53,436 nucleotides of DNA from Sphingomonadales bacterium. GTDB taxonomy: Bacteria > Bacteroidota > Bacteroidia > UBA7662. The notes under the pieces are model-generated. The model was not told the origin of the DNA. It worked only from the letters and a program-made list of their open reading frames with translations, and made no database searches. The DNA lies in assembly GCA_016872215.1 (NCBI GenBank), contig VHAX01000012.1:1-53436 (forward strand). The letters run 5' to 3'. A program made the position numbers and the translations under genes. Shown in pieces: positions 8,217-18,500 of the stretch. The stretch's first letter is position 1. Every line of letters begins with the position of its first letter.

Positions 8217-8224
8217 CAAAAGTA
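8217..8224 (-). promoter_or_regulatory. -7 promoter element of the tatA-gatA run
   Basis: On the minus strand this reads TACTTTTG, continuing as CA, an exact match to TAnnTTTG with the commonly seen trailing GCA-type extension. Transcription would begin about 10-15 bases before the tatA ATG. No clear -33 TTG is found at the usual distance; the region upstream holds the direct repeat at 8235-8294. Confidence 0.5.
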
Positions 8225-8234
8225 CGATATTTAT

Positions 8235-8294
8235 GGGCCATTTTTGAAATAATCTCTCACGCACGTGGGCTATTGTTGAAATAATCTGTCACGC
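8235..8294. repeat. 28-bp direct repeat between the divergent tatA and AGMO-like genes
   Basis: Copies at 8235-8262 and 8267-8294 match at 25 of 28 positions and share the core TTGAAATAATCT. The second copy ends 2 bases before the ATG at 8297, and the first abuts the tatA promoter. This could be a paired operator for the divergent genes or just a local tandem duplication. Confidence 0.7.
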
Positions 8295-8296
8295 TT

Positions 8297-9454
8297 ATGA
8301 GTCTCAATCCGATAGTGCTCTCCATCCCCGTTTTTTTCATCCTCATCGGAATAGAAGTGGCGTGGGACCGCTTCCGCAAGGGGGGCGTTTACCGCCTGGC
8401 AGACGCCCTCACCAACATCAGTTGTGGGGTCACAGAACAGGTATTCGGTGTGTTCTCAAAGGTGGTGAGCGTGGCCCTCTATTACTGGGTCTATGAGTAT
8501 TTTCGCCTCACCACCCTTCCCATCAAAGGGTGGACCCTTCTCGGGCTCTTCCTGCTGGTCGACTTCTGCTACTACTGGGCGCACCGCTGGAGCCACGAGG
8601 TGAACCTCTTATGGGCTGGCCACGTGGTGCACCACCAGAGCGAACACTATAATCTATCGGTCGCCCTTCGTCAGGGGGCATTACACAAAATATTCACCGC
8701 CGCCGTATATGCTCCTCTCGCCCTTCTGGGCTTCAACCCCTATTGGTTCTTGTTGTTGATGGCCTACAATACCCTTTACCAATTTTGGATTCATACGCAG
8801 TACATTGGCAAAATGGGATGGCTCGAATACGTATTCAACACGCCCTCCCACCATCGGGTGCACCACGGTCGCAATCCGGAGTATATCGATAAGAACCACG
8901 CGGGCGTTTTGATTATTTGGGACAAGCTCTTCGGTACTTTCGAGCCTGAACGTGCCCCGGTCGTTTATGGCATCACCACGCCTATCAATTCCTGGAATCC
9001 GGTCTATGCTCAGGTGGCTCACTTCGGTACGATCGGGAAGGACCTGACGTCCGCCCGCGGATGGCGTGAGGTCGTTCGTGTGCTCTTCGGCCGTCCTGGT
9101 TGGCATCCGGAAGGGAATAAGATGATGAGCCAAACGGGTCATGGGGGGCACTGCACAGACCAAATTGTCGTTGGTTCCACCCAGTCGCGCTCACTGGTCG
9201 ATCAAGTAGTGGTGGGCACGGGGCTGAATGTGTATGTGCTCGCTCAGCATTTGCTTTTGCTCGGGGTGACCACCTTTTTTCTGTTTAGACATGAGCAAAC
9301 GAGCGTGAATGAAAAGGGTATGCTTGCCCTTTGGATTTTCGTAACCTCCGCCACTCTGGGGATGCTGCTCGAAAAGCAGGCATCTGCACGCATTTGGGAG
9401 ATTTTTCGCTTGATTTTGACGATTATGGGCATAATTTATTTAATGTTTATATGA
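8297..9454 (+). CDS. Alkylglycerol monooxygenase-like fatty acid hydroxylase
   Basis: This 385-residue membrane di-iron hydroxylase has the eight-His set: HRWSH (96-100), HVVHH (109-113), His166 in QFWIHT, and HHRVHH (185-190). Beyond the generic superfamily motifs, EHYNLSVALRQ, LYQFWIHT, NTPSHHRVHHGRN and DKNHAGVLIIWDKLFGTF match animal alkylglycerol monooxygenase (AGMO/TMEM195) closely. AGMO hydroxylates the ether-bound carbon of alkylglycerols so that the ether falls apart. Several hydrophobic segments flank the His motifs and continue to the C-terminus. The last bases overlap the next gene in an ATGA junction. The superfamily is certain; an ether-lipid substrate is inferred. A sterol or carotenoid hydroxylase is the alternative. 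Confidence 0.85.
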   Translation: MSLNPIVLSIPVFFILIGIEVAWDRFRKGGVYRLADALTNISCGVTEQVFGVFSKVVSVALYYWVYEYFRLTTLPIKGWTLLGLFLLVDFCYYWAHRWSHEVNLLWAGHVVHHQSEHYNLSVALRQGALHKIFTAAVYAPLALLGFNPYWFLLLMAYNTLYQFWIHTQYIGKMGWLEYVFNTPSHHRVHHGRNPEYIDKNHAGVLIIWDKLFGTFEPERAPVVYGITTPINSWNPVYAQVAHFGTIGKDLTSARGWREVVRVLFGRPGWHPEGNKMMSQTGHGGHCTDQIVVGSTQSRSLVDQVVVGTGLNVYVLAQHLLLLGVTTFFLFRHEQTSVNEKGMLALWIFVTSATLGMLLEKQASARIWEIFRLILTIMGIIYLMFI

Positions 9455-10191
9455 ATATGATGACTCCAAAAAAGGAAGCGAGTGTTTCGGATTATTGGAG
9501 CTATGCCTTCATGGGCTTCCTGCATTTGGTGTTCCTGCGGTTCCTCCCAGGGCAATGGGTGCCCCTCAGCAAGGTGATGCTGATGCCGCTGCTGATCCTT
9601 GCAGTTTACCGCCAAACGACGGCCGGGGAGCGACAAACATCAGGGGTTCGGATCCTTATCGGGGCATTGTTTTTGTCGGGCCTTGGCGATACGCTCCTGA
9701 TTGGGAAAGATGAAGGTTATTTTGTGGGTGGACTCACCGCATTCCTTTGCGCAAACCTATTGTATATTGTTTTGTTTGTGAAAGCACACAGGAGGCATTC
9801 TGGAGGGGTTGCTTCGACATGGATCGACCAAAGGGCATGGCCGGCCGTGCTGATTCCCCTTTCACTGTTGTATGTGTTGTATTCTGGATTGGGTGAACTG
9901 ATCCTACCCGTGGTGGTTTACATGGCGGTGATCACCCTGATGTGGCTACTGGCATTGTCGAACTATATCCGGAAAAGGAATACGCATTCCGGCGGCGAGG
10001 GATGGGGATCGGCCACTCTTCTTGCCCTGGGCGCTACTTTGTTTGTGGCCTCCGATGCCACCCTGGCCTGCGATAAGTTCATGGCACCCTTCCCCGGGGC
10101 GCAACTCACTGTCATGGGCACCTATATATTGGCGCAATTGGCGATGGTTAGGGGGTTCCTGGGGGTCGCAGAACTCAGAAATCAAAATTGA
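9451..10191 (+). CDS. Lysoplasmalogenase-family membrane protein (YhhN/TMEM86)
   Basis: This 246-residue protein has about eight transmembrane segments. Family hallmarks are PLSKVMLMPLLIL, the acidic LSGLGDTLLIG, GGLTAFLCANLLYIVLF, and late LFVASDATLACDKF with TYILAQLAMVRG. TMEM86B hydrolyses the vinyl-ether bond of lysoplasmalogens; most bacterial YhhN members are untested. I place the start at ATG 9451, where it overlaps the preceding stop (TGA 9452-9454). An upstream in-frame ATG would lie deep in the AGMO-like gene. The 3' end overlaps the end of the convergent outer-membrane protein gene by 17 bases. Confidence 0.82.
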   Translation: MNMMTPKKEASVSDYWSYAFMGFLHLVFLRFLPGQWVPLSKVMLMPLLILAVYRQTTAGERQTSGVRILIGALFLSGLGDTLLIGKDEGYFVGGLTAFLCANLLYIVLFVKAHRRHSGGVASTWIDQRAWPAVLIPLSLLYVLYSGLGELILPVVVYMAVITLMWLLALSNYIRKRNTHSGGEGWGSATLLALGATLFVASDATLACDKFMAPFPGAQLTVMGTYILAQLAMVRGFLGVAELRNQN

Positions 10192-13100
10192 GCGAGAAAT
10201 GCCACAAGCGGCGCAGACGCTGCCCATCGTCGATGCCCTGTGCGCGATCAATGCGTAGGTAGTAACCCAACACCCGCATTCTCACACCGTAACCATAGCC
10301 CATCAGGATGGGGTCGCGACTGGTGATGACCTTTACCCGCACCGGGCCGTTTTCATAAAATCGTACATTTAAAGGGTTCTCTTCGGCGAATGGGTTTACG
10401 CCACTCCAGGACGTGCCCATATCGAAGAAAGAGATGACGGAAAAGTTCCTCCAAAATTCTGATGCCACCGGTGTGCGCGAAAGGACCTGCACGATGGGAC
10501 ACCGGATCTCGGTGTTGAATAGGGCTAGGTTGGATCCATTCCGGCTGTTTTGCCAGAACCCTCGCATGGGTGCTGCCAGGGCCTCATAGGCATACGAAAC
10601 ATTGGCCGGCGGCGGAAGAAGATTGTCGCGCTTTGGAAGCAGCCAATTCTCCACACCCCCCAGCAAAAAGAGGGTTTTTTGTCCACCCAAACCTGCCGCC
10701 AAATGCGTACGGCCCGTCCAGATCATGTTTTTGTAGAGGCGTATGTATCGCCGGTAGTCGAGCTGCAATAAGTTCATCGATGCGTCTCGGGGTGACAACA
10801 AAGCATAGGATTCGAGCGACAATTTCCAGCGGGTTCCGCTCAACAGGTTGGGACCCAGATCGCGTGTGTTGTCATAAACAAACTCGGCCTTGAGGGCAGC
10901 CAGATGGTTCAAAATACCCTGACGATAAATGCTGTATAGGTCGGTAGAAAGCGGCAAGAGACGTTCCGTACGGTACATGCCCGATACGCGCAGACTGGAG
11001 TAGCGGTGAAAGGGAAAGGAAAACTGACTCAAACCCTCGAGCACATTACGGCGGTAAGCGGTGGGACCAAAAACCGTGATAGGGTCGCCCTCATAGGTGG
11101 AACGCCCCTGCACCAGCATGAACTTACGGTCGATTCGCTTCTTGAGCGACTCATACATCACGAAATACTGGTTGCCACTCGAACCTCCTGCCATCATGGC
11201 ACCAGCACTGATGCGGTAATCTTCTAAGAGGTCGGAGGCGCTGCCTTTGAAAATGAAACCACCACCCAAACCCTGCAGGTTGCTAATGGTTGAGATGGTG
11301 AACGAGGGCATATCGGGCTGAAACAGCGTGTTGCCTGCCTGCGACACCATAAACTCAATGCCCATAGCGGGCACGTAAGGCTGAATCCTCCTCTGTTTAT
11401 TGCGCTCCGCTCGCTCCAACGGGTCTTCCTTCATCGCAAATTCAGGCTCCTGAATGAAAATATACGGAGGAAGGCTGTCGCCCCCCGACCCTTCAACCTC
11501 GAGCAGCGGATAACGAGCAGGCGGAAGATATCTATAGGCCGAGGCTGAGTCGCCCGTGGCATCGAGATGGGCCGTGGCTCCAAACTGACGGTTGTCGATG
11601 AGTCCCGACCCCTGCAAACCCACCGCAGGGTTTTGTCCGAATACCCGATTCGACGGCCTACTCTGGGTAGCCAAAGCACTAGGTACGGGTAGGCCACTTG
11701 CATATCCCCCCCGCTCTGCGCGTAACCGAGTGGGGGGCGCTGGGGTTGGGTTCAAATCCGCTTGAGTTGGCTCAAGAAGTTGTATATTGACTACACTGCC
11801 TGTACGCGGGCTCTGGATTTCATCCATACAAAAGTTGCCGGGCAGTCCTGAGTGCAGGCGTACGATCGGATCGGGGGCGCGTCCACAATCTAATAATGTA
11901 AGGGAGGGTATGACCTTTGCGAAACCTACGAGATCTTGGTTATCGGTTGAATCTGTGAAATTTGTTTTTTTTGTGGTATCCGCAAAAAAATCTATACGGG
12001 CTAGGTGACGCGAAGGAATACCAGATGCATCGGAAAGAAAAACAAATCGTTCGCTGTCGATTCGTCGGGGTGACAGCTCTGAGACGCCAATGGAGCGCGT
12101 AAGGTTCACCATGGTGTCGATGCGGAGCTCCCTCACCATGGCTGCAAACAGATCGGGATGTAGATTTGGATTGAGGGAATCTCCGCAGGGCACGGCAGAA
12201 AAGAGCAGCCATTCATTGGTGAGGAACCGGGGCGACAACTCATCGCAGAGGTCGAGGGTGAGCGGCTGAAAAGTGCGTGATTTTGGGAAAAAGGCCATCA
12301 GGTCATTTTGCCCATTTTTTCGGGCCGACAAAACCAGATATCGCCCGGATGGGTGCATATCGAGGCCGTTGATCTGGTCCACCCCGGTCAACAGTATGTC
12401 CATAAGTTCTCTCTCCCCCGAGGCCTTCCAACTCAGCTGTCCATATCGAATCCGCCCCTTTACCTCATAGAAATAATGCAGCAACTCGGTGCCGGGCTGC
12501 CAGGCAAACAAGGGCTCCGCTGCACCGGGTGGTGAGGCCTGCCACTTCACCCCGCTGCACTGCTTAAACAGGATTCTACCGGTGCTCACCTCTTCAACCG
12601 TTAGCCGGCGCTCCCCGTTTTTCTGTTCCATGCGTGCCAGTAACCGGCCCTTGGGGTGCATGGCCAAACCCATTGTTTCAGCACGGCGCCAAAGCGGACG
12701 AAGGATGCTATCGACCTTGGGTGCTAGTCGACCCGAGTCGTCTTGCGCAAATCGATCCGTATAATAGTTCAACCAGTCCTTGCCGATGGCCTTCATCTTG
12801 GTCCCTGTCACATAGGCCATTCCACTGCGGAAATCACGGTTCACCCGTGTCAGGTAGAGGGCGTTGGAGAGCGAAGATGCCCCATACCGCTCAGTAATAT
12901 AGTGCCAAAAACTCACCCCGGCGAGTTCCGGGTCGCAGTTGATGAGTTGACTAAACCGACGGATGCCACCCACCTTCAATTGCTGCCTGAGGCGGTTGTC
13001 GCGCTCGAAATTCCAACCCGATTGGATGTAGGCGAGAAGGCCCTGTTCATACCAATCGGGCAAATAAATCAGGGCAGAATTTTGTACCCGCTCGGTGAGT

Positions 13101-13567
13101 CTGCCCCCGTAGAGCATCTCTTCTATCAGCACCCGCGCCACCCCGCGGCGCAGCTCCTCATGAAATTTCTCGCGCTCCTGGTGGTAGTAGACCACAACCT
13201 TATTGCCCCCCAACCGGGTCAGACCCCCACGATTATATTGGTCGAGGTCGAATCCCAAATTTGATTGCTTGAGGTCGTTGTGGGTTTGGTAGACAATGAC
13301 CTGGTAGGGGTCGTCGGAATGGTAGCCGAGCAACTCCTCCATCTCACGGATTTGTTCGGGCACTATGGCCAGGGTATAACGGCCCAGTTCATCGGCTTCC
13401 ATGTGGAAATAGACCTGAACGTTGTCCTTTTCCAGCATCGACCATTCATAAAACTTGAACTGGATGCGGTTTTTGCCGAAATAGGTCTGGGAGGCCTGGC
13501 TTTGTCCGGCCACACGCGCCGTGCTGCAGGCGAGGAGCAGAAGGATAATCAGGCGGTCGACCGGCAT
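10175..13567 (-). CDS. Large outer-membrane protein: peptidase-MA-like domain, propeller, C-terminal barrel
   Basis: This 1130-residue exported protein has a signal peptide ending around GQSQA (residues 1-25). Residues 45-290 resemble a peptidase-MA/gluzincin domain: QVIVYQTHNDLKQSN, then LPDWYEQGLLAYI (169-181). Where the zinc motif HExxH belongs it has GVARVLIEEM (142-151), so catalysis is doubtful. Residues 290-640 look like a TolB/WD40-type propeller (GLAMHPKGRLLARM, DMHPSGRYLVLSARKNGQNDL). The last 350 or so residues are alternating strands ending in MGYGYGVRMRVLGYYLRIDR and a terminal Phe, as in Omp85-type barrels. It is the last gene after porU-porV and the MBL-fold gene. Function is unknown; an envelope assembly or export role is a guess. 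Confidence 0.7.
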   Translation of the reverse strand: MPVDRLIILLLLACSTARVAGQSQASQTYFGKNRIQFKFYEWSMLEKDNVQVYFHMEADELGRYTLAIVPEQIREMEELLGYHSDDPYQVIVYQTHNDLKQSNLGFDLDQYNRGGLTRLGGNKVVVYYHQEREKFHEELRRGVARVLIEEMLYGGRLTERVQNSALIYLPDWYEQGLLAYIQSGWNFERDNRLRQQLKVGGIRRFSQLINCDPELAGVSFWHYITERYGASSLSNALYLTRVNRDFRSGMAYVTGTKMKAIGKDWLNYYTDRFAQDDSGRLAPKVDSILRPLWRRAETMGLAMHPKGRLLARMEQKNGERRLTVEEVSTGRILFKQCSGVKWQASPPGAAEPLFAWQPGTELLHYFYEVKGRIRYGQLSWKASGERELMDILLTGVDQINGLDMHPSGRYLVLSARKNGQNDLMAFFPKSRTFQPLTLDLCDELSPRFLTNEWLLFSAVPCGDSLNPNLHPDLFAAMVRELRIDTMVNLTRSIGVSELSPRRIDSERFVFLSDASGIPSRHLARIDFFADTTKKTNFTDSTDNQDLVGFAKVIPSLTLLDCGRAPDPIVRLHSGLPGNFCMDEIQSPRTGSVVNIQLLEPTQADLNPTPAPPTRLRAERGGYASGLPVPSALATQSRPSNRVFGQNPAVGLQGSGLIDNRQFGATAHLDATGDSASAYRYLPPARYPLLEVEGSGGDSLPPYIFIQEPEFAMKEDPLERAERNKQRRIQPYVPAMGIEFMVSQAGNTLFQPDMPSFTISTISNLQGLGGGFIFKGSASDLLEDYRISAGAMMAGGSSGNQYFVMYESLKKRIDRKFMLVQGRSTYEGDPITVFGPTAYRRNVLEGLSQFSFPFHRYSSLRVSGMYRTERLLPLSTDLYSIYRQGILNHLAALKAEFVYDNTRDLGPNLLSGTRWKLSLESYALLSPRDASMNLLQLDYRRYIRLYKNMIWTGRTHLAAGLGGQKTLFLLGGVENWLLPKRDNLLPPPANVSYAYEALAAPMRGFWQNSRNGSNLALFNTEIRCPIVQVLSRTPVASEFWRNFSVISFFDMGTSWSGVNPFAEENPLNVRFYENGPVRVKVITSRDPILMGYGYGVRMRVLGYYLRIDRAQGIDDGQRLRRLWHFSLNFDF

Positions 13568-13598
13568 CTCTGTATGGGTTGATGGGTGATAATAAGGA

Positions 13599-14249
13599 TC
13601 AGCCTTCCTTCATTACGCCGTTGATGAATGGGTTGTACCGCCGCTCTTGGCCGATGCGGGTGGCGGGACCGTGGCCGGAGTAAACAGAATAGGCATCGGG
13701 TAGCGTCATCAGGCAGCGGTGGATAGACGCGATGAGGGTGTTGTATTCACCCCCCGGCAGGTCGGTTCTACCGATACTGCCCTGAAAGAGCACATCACCG
13801 CCCAGCACCCATTCCTCGGCGTCATTAATGAACACCAGACTGCCCAACGAGTGTCCGGGCGCCTCGCGTACTTTCAGGGTAATTTCTCCCAGATGAATTT
13901 CATCGCCCTCCGACAGGTAGCCTTCTGGGGGAGGAGAGGCGGTTGCCTGTATCCCAAATACGGGTGCATAGGCCGTAAGTCGATTCAAATCGGTCTCATC
14001 GTCACGGTGGATCCAGGGCCGGAGGCCGTAGGTCCGGTTCACAAAGTCGTTTCCTAAGATGTGGTCGATGTGGCAGTGGGTATTGAGCAGGCGGACGGGA
14101 TGAAGTCCTTGGTCTTCAATGTAATCCTTGAGGGCCTGTTGTTCCTCGGGGTACTGACAACCCGGGTCTACTATCAGCGTGTTTCCGTTTGCATCATACA
14201 CCAAATAGGTGTTTTCCTGGAATACGCCGAATTCAAACCCGTGGATCAT
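13599..14249 (-). CDS. Metallo-beta-lactamase-fold hydrolase (glyoxalase II-like)
   Basis: This 216-residue protein has the complete MBL zinc set: THCHIDH (57-63), then a His in EAPGHSLGSL, an Asp in LGGDVLFQGSIGRTDL, and a final His in YSGHGPATRIG. QENTYLVYDANGNTLIVDPG is the typical first strand pair. It belongs to the short hydroxyacylglutathione-hydrolase-like group, which lacks the C-terminal substrate domain of true glyoxalase II, so the substrate is uncertain. There is no signal peptide. It lies 8 bases after porV and 31 bases before the large outer-membrane gene, on the same strand. Confidence 0.88.
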   Translation of the reverse strand: MIHGFEFGVFQENTYLVYDANGNTLIVDPGCQYPEEQQALKDYIEDQGLHPVRLLNTHCHIDHILGNDFVNRTYGLRPWIHRDDETDLNRLTAYAPVFGIQATASPPPEGYLSEGDEIHLGEITLKVREAPGHSLGSLVFINDAEEWVLGGDVLFQGSIGRTDLPGGEYNTLIASIHRCLMTLPDAYSVYSGHGPATRIGQERRYNPFINGVMKEG

Positions 14250-14257
14250 TATATGTT

Positions 14258-15490
14258 TTATTCGCCACCTGCTGCAAAGGCCGCCAAATCGAAGTTGAGG
14301 CCAAAGCGCAGGGTATTCTCCAAAGGATGCCCGCCCTGTAAGCGGGTGGTGGGAACGAGATAGGCAAAGTTAATGTGGAACACCTGGTAGTGGAGACCCG
14401 CTCCCATGGTCACAAATTGACGGCCACCTTTGGTCGGGTGCTCATAGAAATAGCCCCCCCTCAGCGAGAAGACATTGTTGTACCAGTATTCGAGACCAAG
14501 CGATAAATTAATCTCACGCAATTCCTCTAAACTGCCATCCGGAGCGTCGCCAAATGAGGAAAATACCCCTTCCAAAACCGATTTTTTGTTGGGGTCTTCG
14601 CCCTTTTCAATCACATAACCCCCTTGAGGATCGGGAATCAACCGACCGCTGGTGTCGCGGGCGTAGATAGGGTTGGTGGGCACGAGGAGCTTGTTGAGGT
14701 CGAGCGAAACGCTGAGGCGGTTGAAGGCATCGATTTGCGCTGTGGCGGTGGTGCCCAAACGCAGGTTTGTAGGCAGGAAATTTGTGTTTCCAGATTCCGA
14801 GTAGGCGATTTTGGCACCCAGATTGGTGATGCTCGCGCCAAATGCGATTTCACCATCTTTCCCCATTACCGTGGCGGGGGTGCGGTAGTAGGCAGATAAA
14901 TCCCCCGCGAAGGATTGACCCGGTATGGTTTGTTGGTTTTGGTCGAGGCCGGCTGCCAAATTCGAGTAGATATAGCGCAAACCAATGCCCATACTGAATT
15001 TATCGCCCAATTTGCGCGAATAAACCCCGTCTACCGCAAACTCATTGGGTTTGAAAGTGGCGATCTGTTGACCAGTGATGTCGGTGAAGGTGATGTCGCC
15101 CAGTGAAAAGTAACGCAGCGAGCCGCCAATCGTCTGCATATTGTCGAGGCGCTTGTAGAAACTCACATACGACAGGCTGATATCGGGCACCAGGTTGCGC
15201 AACCAAGGATTGTAGTTGATGCCGATCCCCAAATTATCTTCTGCGAATGCCAATTTGGCACCGTTCCAATGTATGCTATTGACATCCGGCAGGGTGGCCG
15301 CACCCACTTCTCCCATGGCACCGGCGCGTGCATCGGGCGAAATCAGCAGGAAGGGCACGGCGGTCGTGATGGTATTTAGGTTGCCCCCGCCCAATTGTCC
15401 GGGTGTAATCTGCGCCCGAACGGGGGGTGTGTGGAACAAAAACGTGGCAGTGATCAGGGTCGGAATCAGGAATCCGGCGAATATTTTCAT
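14258..15490 (-). CDS. porV: Type IX secretion outer-membrane protein PorV
   Basis: This 410-residue barrel protein has a signal peptide cut near VRAQ. The PorV N-terminal block is ITTAVPFLLISPDARAGAMG followed by EVGAATLPDVNSIHWNGAKL; then come many short strands (YVSFYKRLDNMQTIGGSLRYF, GIGLRYIYSNLA) and the ending LRFGLNFDLAAF. PorV (LptO) takes cargo released from the SprA translocon and delivers it to the PorU sortase. It lies 57 bases after porU, the usual arrangement. Confidence 0.93.
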   Translation of the reverse strand: MKIFAGFLIPTLITATFLFHTPPVRAQITPGQLGGGNLNTITTAVPFLLISPDARAGAMGEVGAATLPDVNSIHWNGAKLAFAEDNLGIGINYNPWLRNLVPDISLSYVSFYKRLDNMQTIGGSLRYFSLGDITFTDITGQQIATFKPNEFAVDGVYSRKLGDKFSMGIGLRYIYSNLAAGLDQNQQTIPGQSFAGDLSAYYRTPATVMGKDGEIAFGASITNLGAKIAYSESGNTNFLPTNLRLGTTATAQIDAFNRLSVSLDLNKLLVPTNPIYARDTSGRLIPDPQGGYVIEKGEDPNKKSVLEGVFSSFGDAPDGSLEELREINLSLGLEYWYNNVFSLRGGYFYEHPTKGGRQFVTMGAGLHYQVFHINFAYLVPTTRLQGGHPLENTLRFGLNFDLAAFAAGGE

Positions 15491-15547
15491 GGAGTGGGGG
15501 TTCGGTGTACTAAAAACAAGGGGGTATCATAGGATGAAAAAAGACAA

Positions 15548-18500
15548 TTAACGCAAAATTACGAGTTTTTGGGACTCGGAGGCCGACTCCCCGGTGGCGG
15601 TGCGCAGCCATAGGTGATAGACATAAATGCCGTTGCCCATATAGTTGCCCCGATCATCGAGGCCATCCCAGGTCAGGCTGTTGTTGGTATACCCCTCCGT
15701 TTGGATGTTGCTGCGCATGGATTTCACCAGGCGCCCCAGGGTATTGTAAATCTCTAAACCCACTTCCAGGGGCTGGTCGGGCCGGTTGTGGTCGAATTGG
15801 AAGGTGGTCTGGCCGGAGAATGGATTCGGGTAGTTTATGAGGCGCGAAACGAGCAGCCGGGCGCCGTCGACCACCACAAACGAAAGGTCGCGGGTCGATG
15901 AGTTGTTGTGCACATCCCATACCTTCATATTGAGCTGATAACGCCCAGGATCCAGACGAAAGAATGGGTAGCGAATCTCGCCCCGGGTGTAGTCGTCGAG
16001 CGCCGACTCGTAAAACTGGTTGAGTATAATCGGACTGTTCACCTCATCGTTACGTATGAGGGTGATGTCGCGACCAATACCAGCGCCAGTGGTATTGATA
16101 CCGCTGCTGTCGAAGAGATCTGCCAGAAAGAGCGGGTTGGCATCTGTAATTCCACCATCTCTGAAACTGCGGTCGTTCATGTAGAGGCGGATTTCAGGCT
16201 CTCGGTTGTCGGGGGCCACGGTGGTGGCGGTGCCACCCACAATCACCTCGCGGTAGTCGCCCGCTGCATCACCCGTTGGGCCTTTTGCATAGAGGTTAAT
16301 TCGCCCGGATCCATATTGGTAAGCGATATCGCGGGGCACTACAAAACTGAACGACCAGTCACCATTCTGAATGCTGGCCCGGCCCCGGTAGAGCAGGTTG
16401 CGGCATTCGGGGTAGGAAGTGGGGGGAGAATCGCTGCTGTTCCCCAGGGTGCGCACGGTCGTGGTTTTGTCGAAGACCGATGGCACCAATTCGCCCTGAA
16501 AGTTCGTGCGCTTGAGACCGCTCTGTGCATCCACCACTTCTCCGTCTATGCGCATGAGTGCAAGGGCTTTTAAGGTGTCGCCGTAGGGGGTCACCTGAAC
16601 GTTGTTGATGCGGCTCACGTCAATTCCATCGTTTGGATAGGCCAATCGCAAAGCGGGGTCGCCCAGGAGGGTGAAGTTGCGGGTGTTGATCGAGCCCAGG
16701 TCGGAATTAGACACGCGCATGAACACCTCACCCATGGTGGGGTATTGTCCATTCGATCCCACGCGAAACAACTCATCTCTGTAGAGGCGCGTACTGAGCA
16801 TTTTGTTACCGAAGGTAAAAGTGATCCGTGTGGTGGTCATCAGTGCGATGGCTCCCCCAAGAGGGTTGAGCATAACGGCCTCTCCGGCACTCAGTCCACC
16901 CGGGTTGTCGAAACGGGTGAATTCACAAGTGGCGGTTACCATAAGGGGAAGGCGCCCCTCTGATTTCCATTCCCGGATTTCGGGCAAGGTGATGATGCGT
17001 TCTTCGGCCCAGCCATTCACTCCGCCGTGTCCCATATAACCTACCACGAGTGCGCCGCGGTTCATTCGGGCGTTGATGTCGCGGTTCACTTCGGGGTATC
17101 GGTTGCCGCCGGGCCTCGACTCACGAGAATAGGAATCCAAATACACTTTCTGCACGATAGCCGGGGTGTAGGTGGTGTCCCAGATTCTGGCCATATCCTC
17201 CATATCGCTGAGGTGCAGATTTCCGTCGCCATCATCGGCCACCAGCATCACCCGGTTTTGCCAATCACCCCGCGAATCTGGGTGGATGTAGCGGTTGATT
17301 TTATCGACCATTTCCTTGGCTTGTTGAACCGTGCGTGCCGGTAGTCGACCCACAGCCACATCCATACGGTCGCCACCACCTTCGACAAAACTACCTTCCC
17401 AATCATCGAGCAGGGCCAGGTAGGCGTCTGAACAGTAGCTGTTCACCGGACTACTACTGTTTCGGCTTTGGTAGGTGGGCACTAAATTGGTGTTGCCCGC
17501 CACCCTGTTTTTGTAGTCGTAGGAGGCCGATCCAAACAAGAGCAGGTAACGTGGGGCGGTGGCAGTACTTCCGGCAGCACGGGCATAGAGCATCCGCATA
17601 AAACTGCGTAACGCCACGAGGTCCTGACGGCCACATGAAAATTCATTGTAAAGTTCAGCGGGCGTCACCACCATCACGGAAAGCTGGTCTTTTTGACGGT
17701 GGATCTCAGCGATTTGTTCGGCCTGCATCCGGAACTCAGGTGCCGCGACCACCACCATATCCGTGGGTGGTGTGCCGTGCAGGTTTTGGTTGGCTACAGC
17801 ACCTGCTGCCACCGGAAGGGGTAATGAGTTGCCTTGGAAGACAGCAAACTGTCTCAGCGATTCACTATTAGCGGTAAATAACCGCGCTCCGTTCCCATCA
17901 TCCACATGCTGTAGGAATCGGATTGAATCGACACGGGTCACGTCCCACACCTGTGCATCGGGCGACAATCCTGTCACCTTGTAGGCGGTAACGCTCCCTG
18001 CCGACACCCCTGCCGGGTAGTGGACCCAGGTCACCTGTCCGGCCGGAGGAGCTGTAAGAGGACGCTTTCCCACCACTTCGATGCGGTCGAGCCATCCAAT
18101 CGCGCTACTATTAGGCTTATTGTACTGTAGGGTGAGGCTAAGGCTGCTGCCCGTTAAACTGGTCTGGGTGCTCAAAACGCTCTCTGACATATAGGGCGTT
18201 GTGTAGTCGGGCGACACCTGCGGTAGATTCAGACTTCCGAGCACGGTTCCAGTCTGACTCAAATTAAAGGTGGAAGAGGTGCCAAAGCAGCGGGCTGCCA
18301 GGTGGGTGCGGATGGTGACGGGTCCTATGGGCGTTGTGGGAATGATGAAGGGAAATGTACGTTGTGTGGTGAGGTCGAACTCCTCGCCATACCAGGTGCG
18401 GCCGCTTCTGATGAGGTTTTTGAGGTTTTGTTCGTAGGCCAGCATAAAATCACCCTCTGAGGTAGTTTGTGTGGCCGCCGAAGTAGGGATTTCTTGCGTG

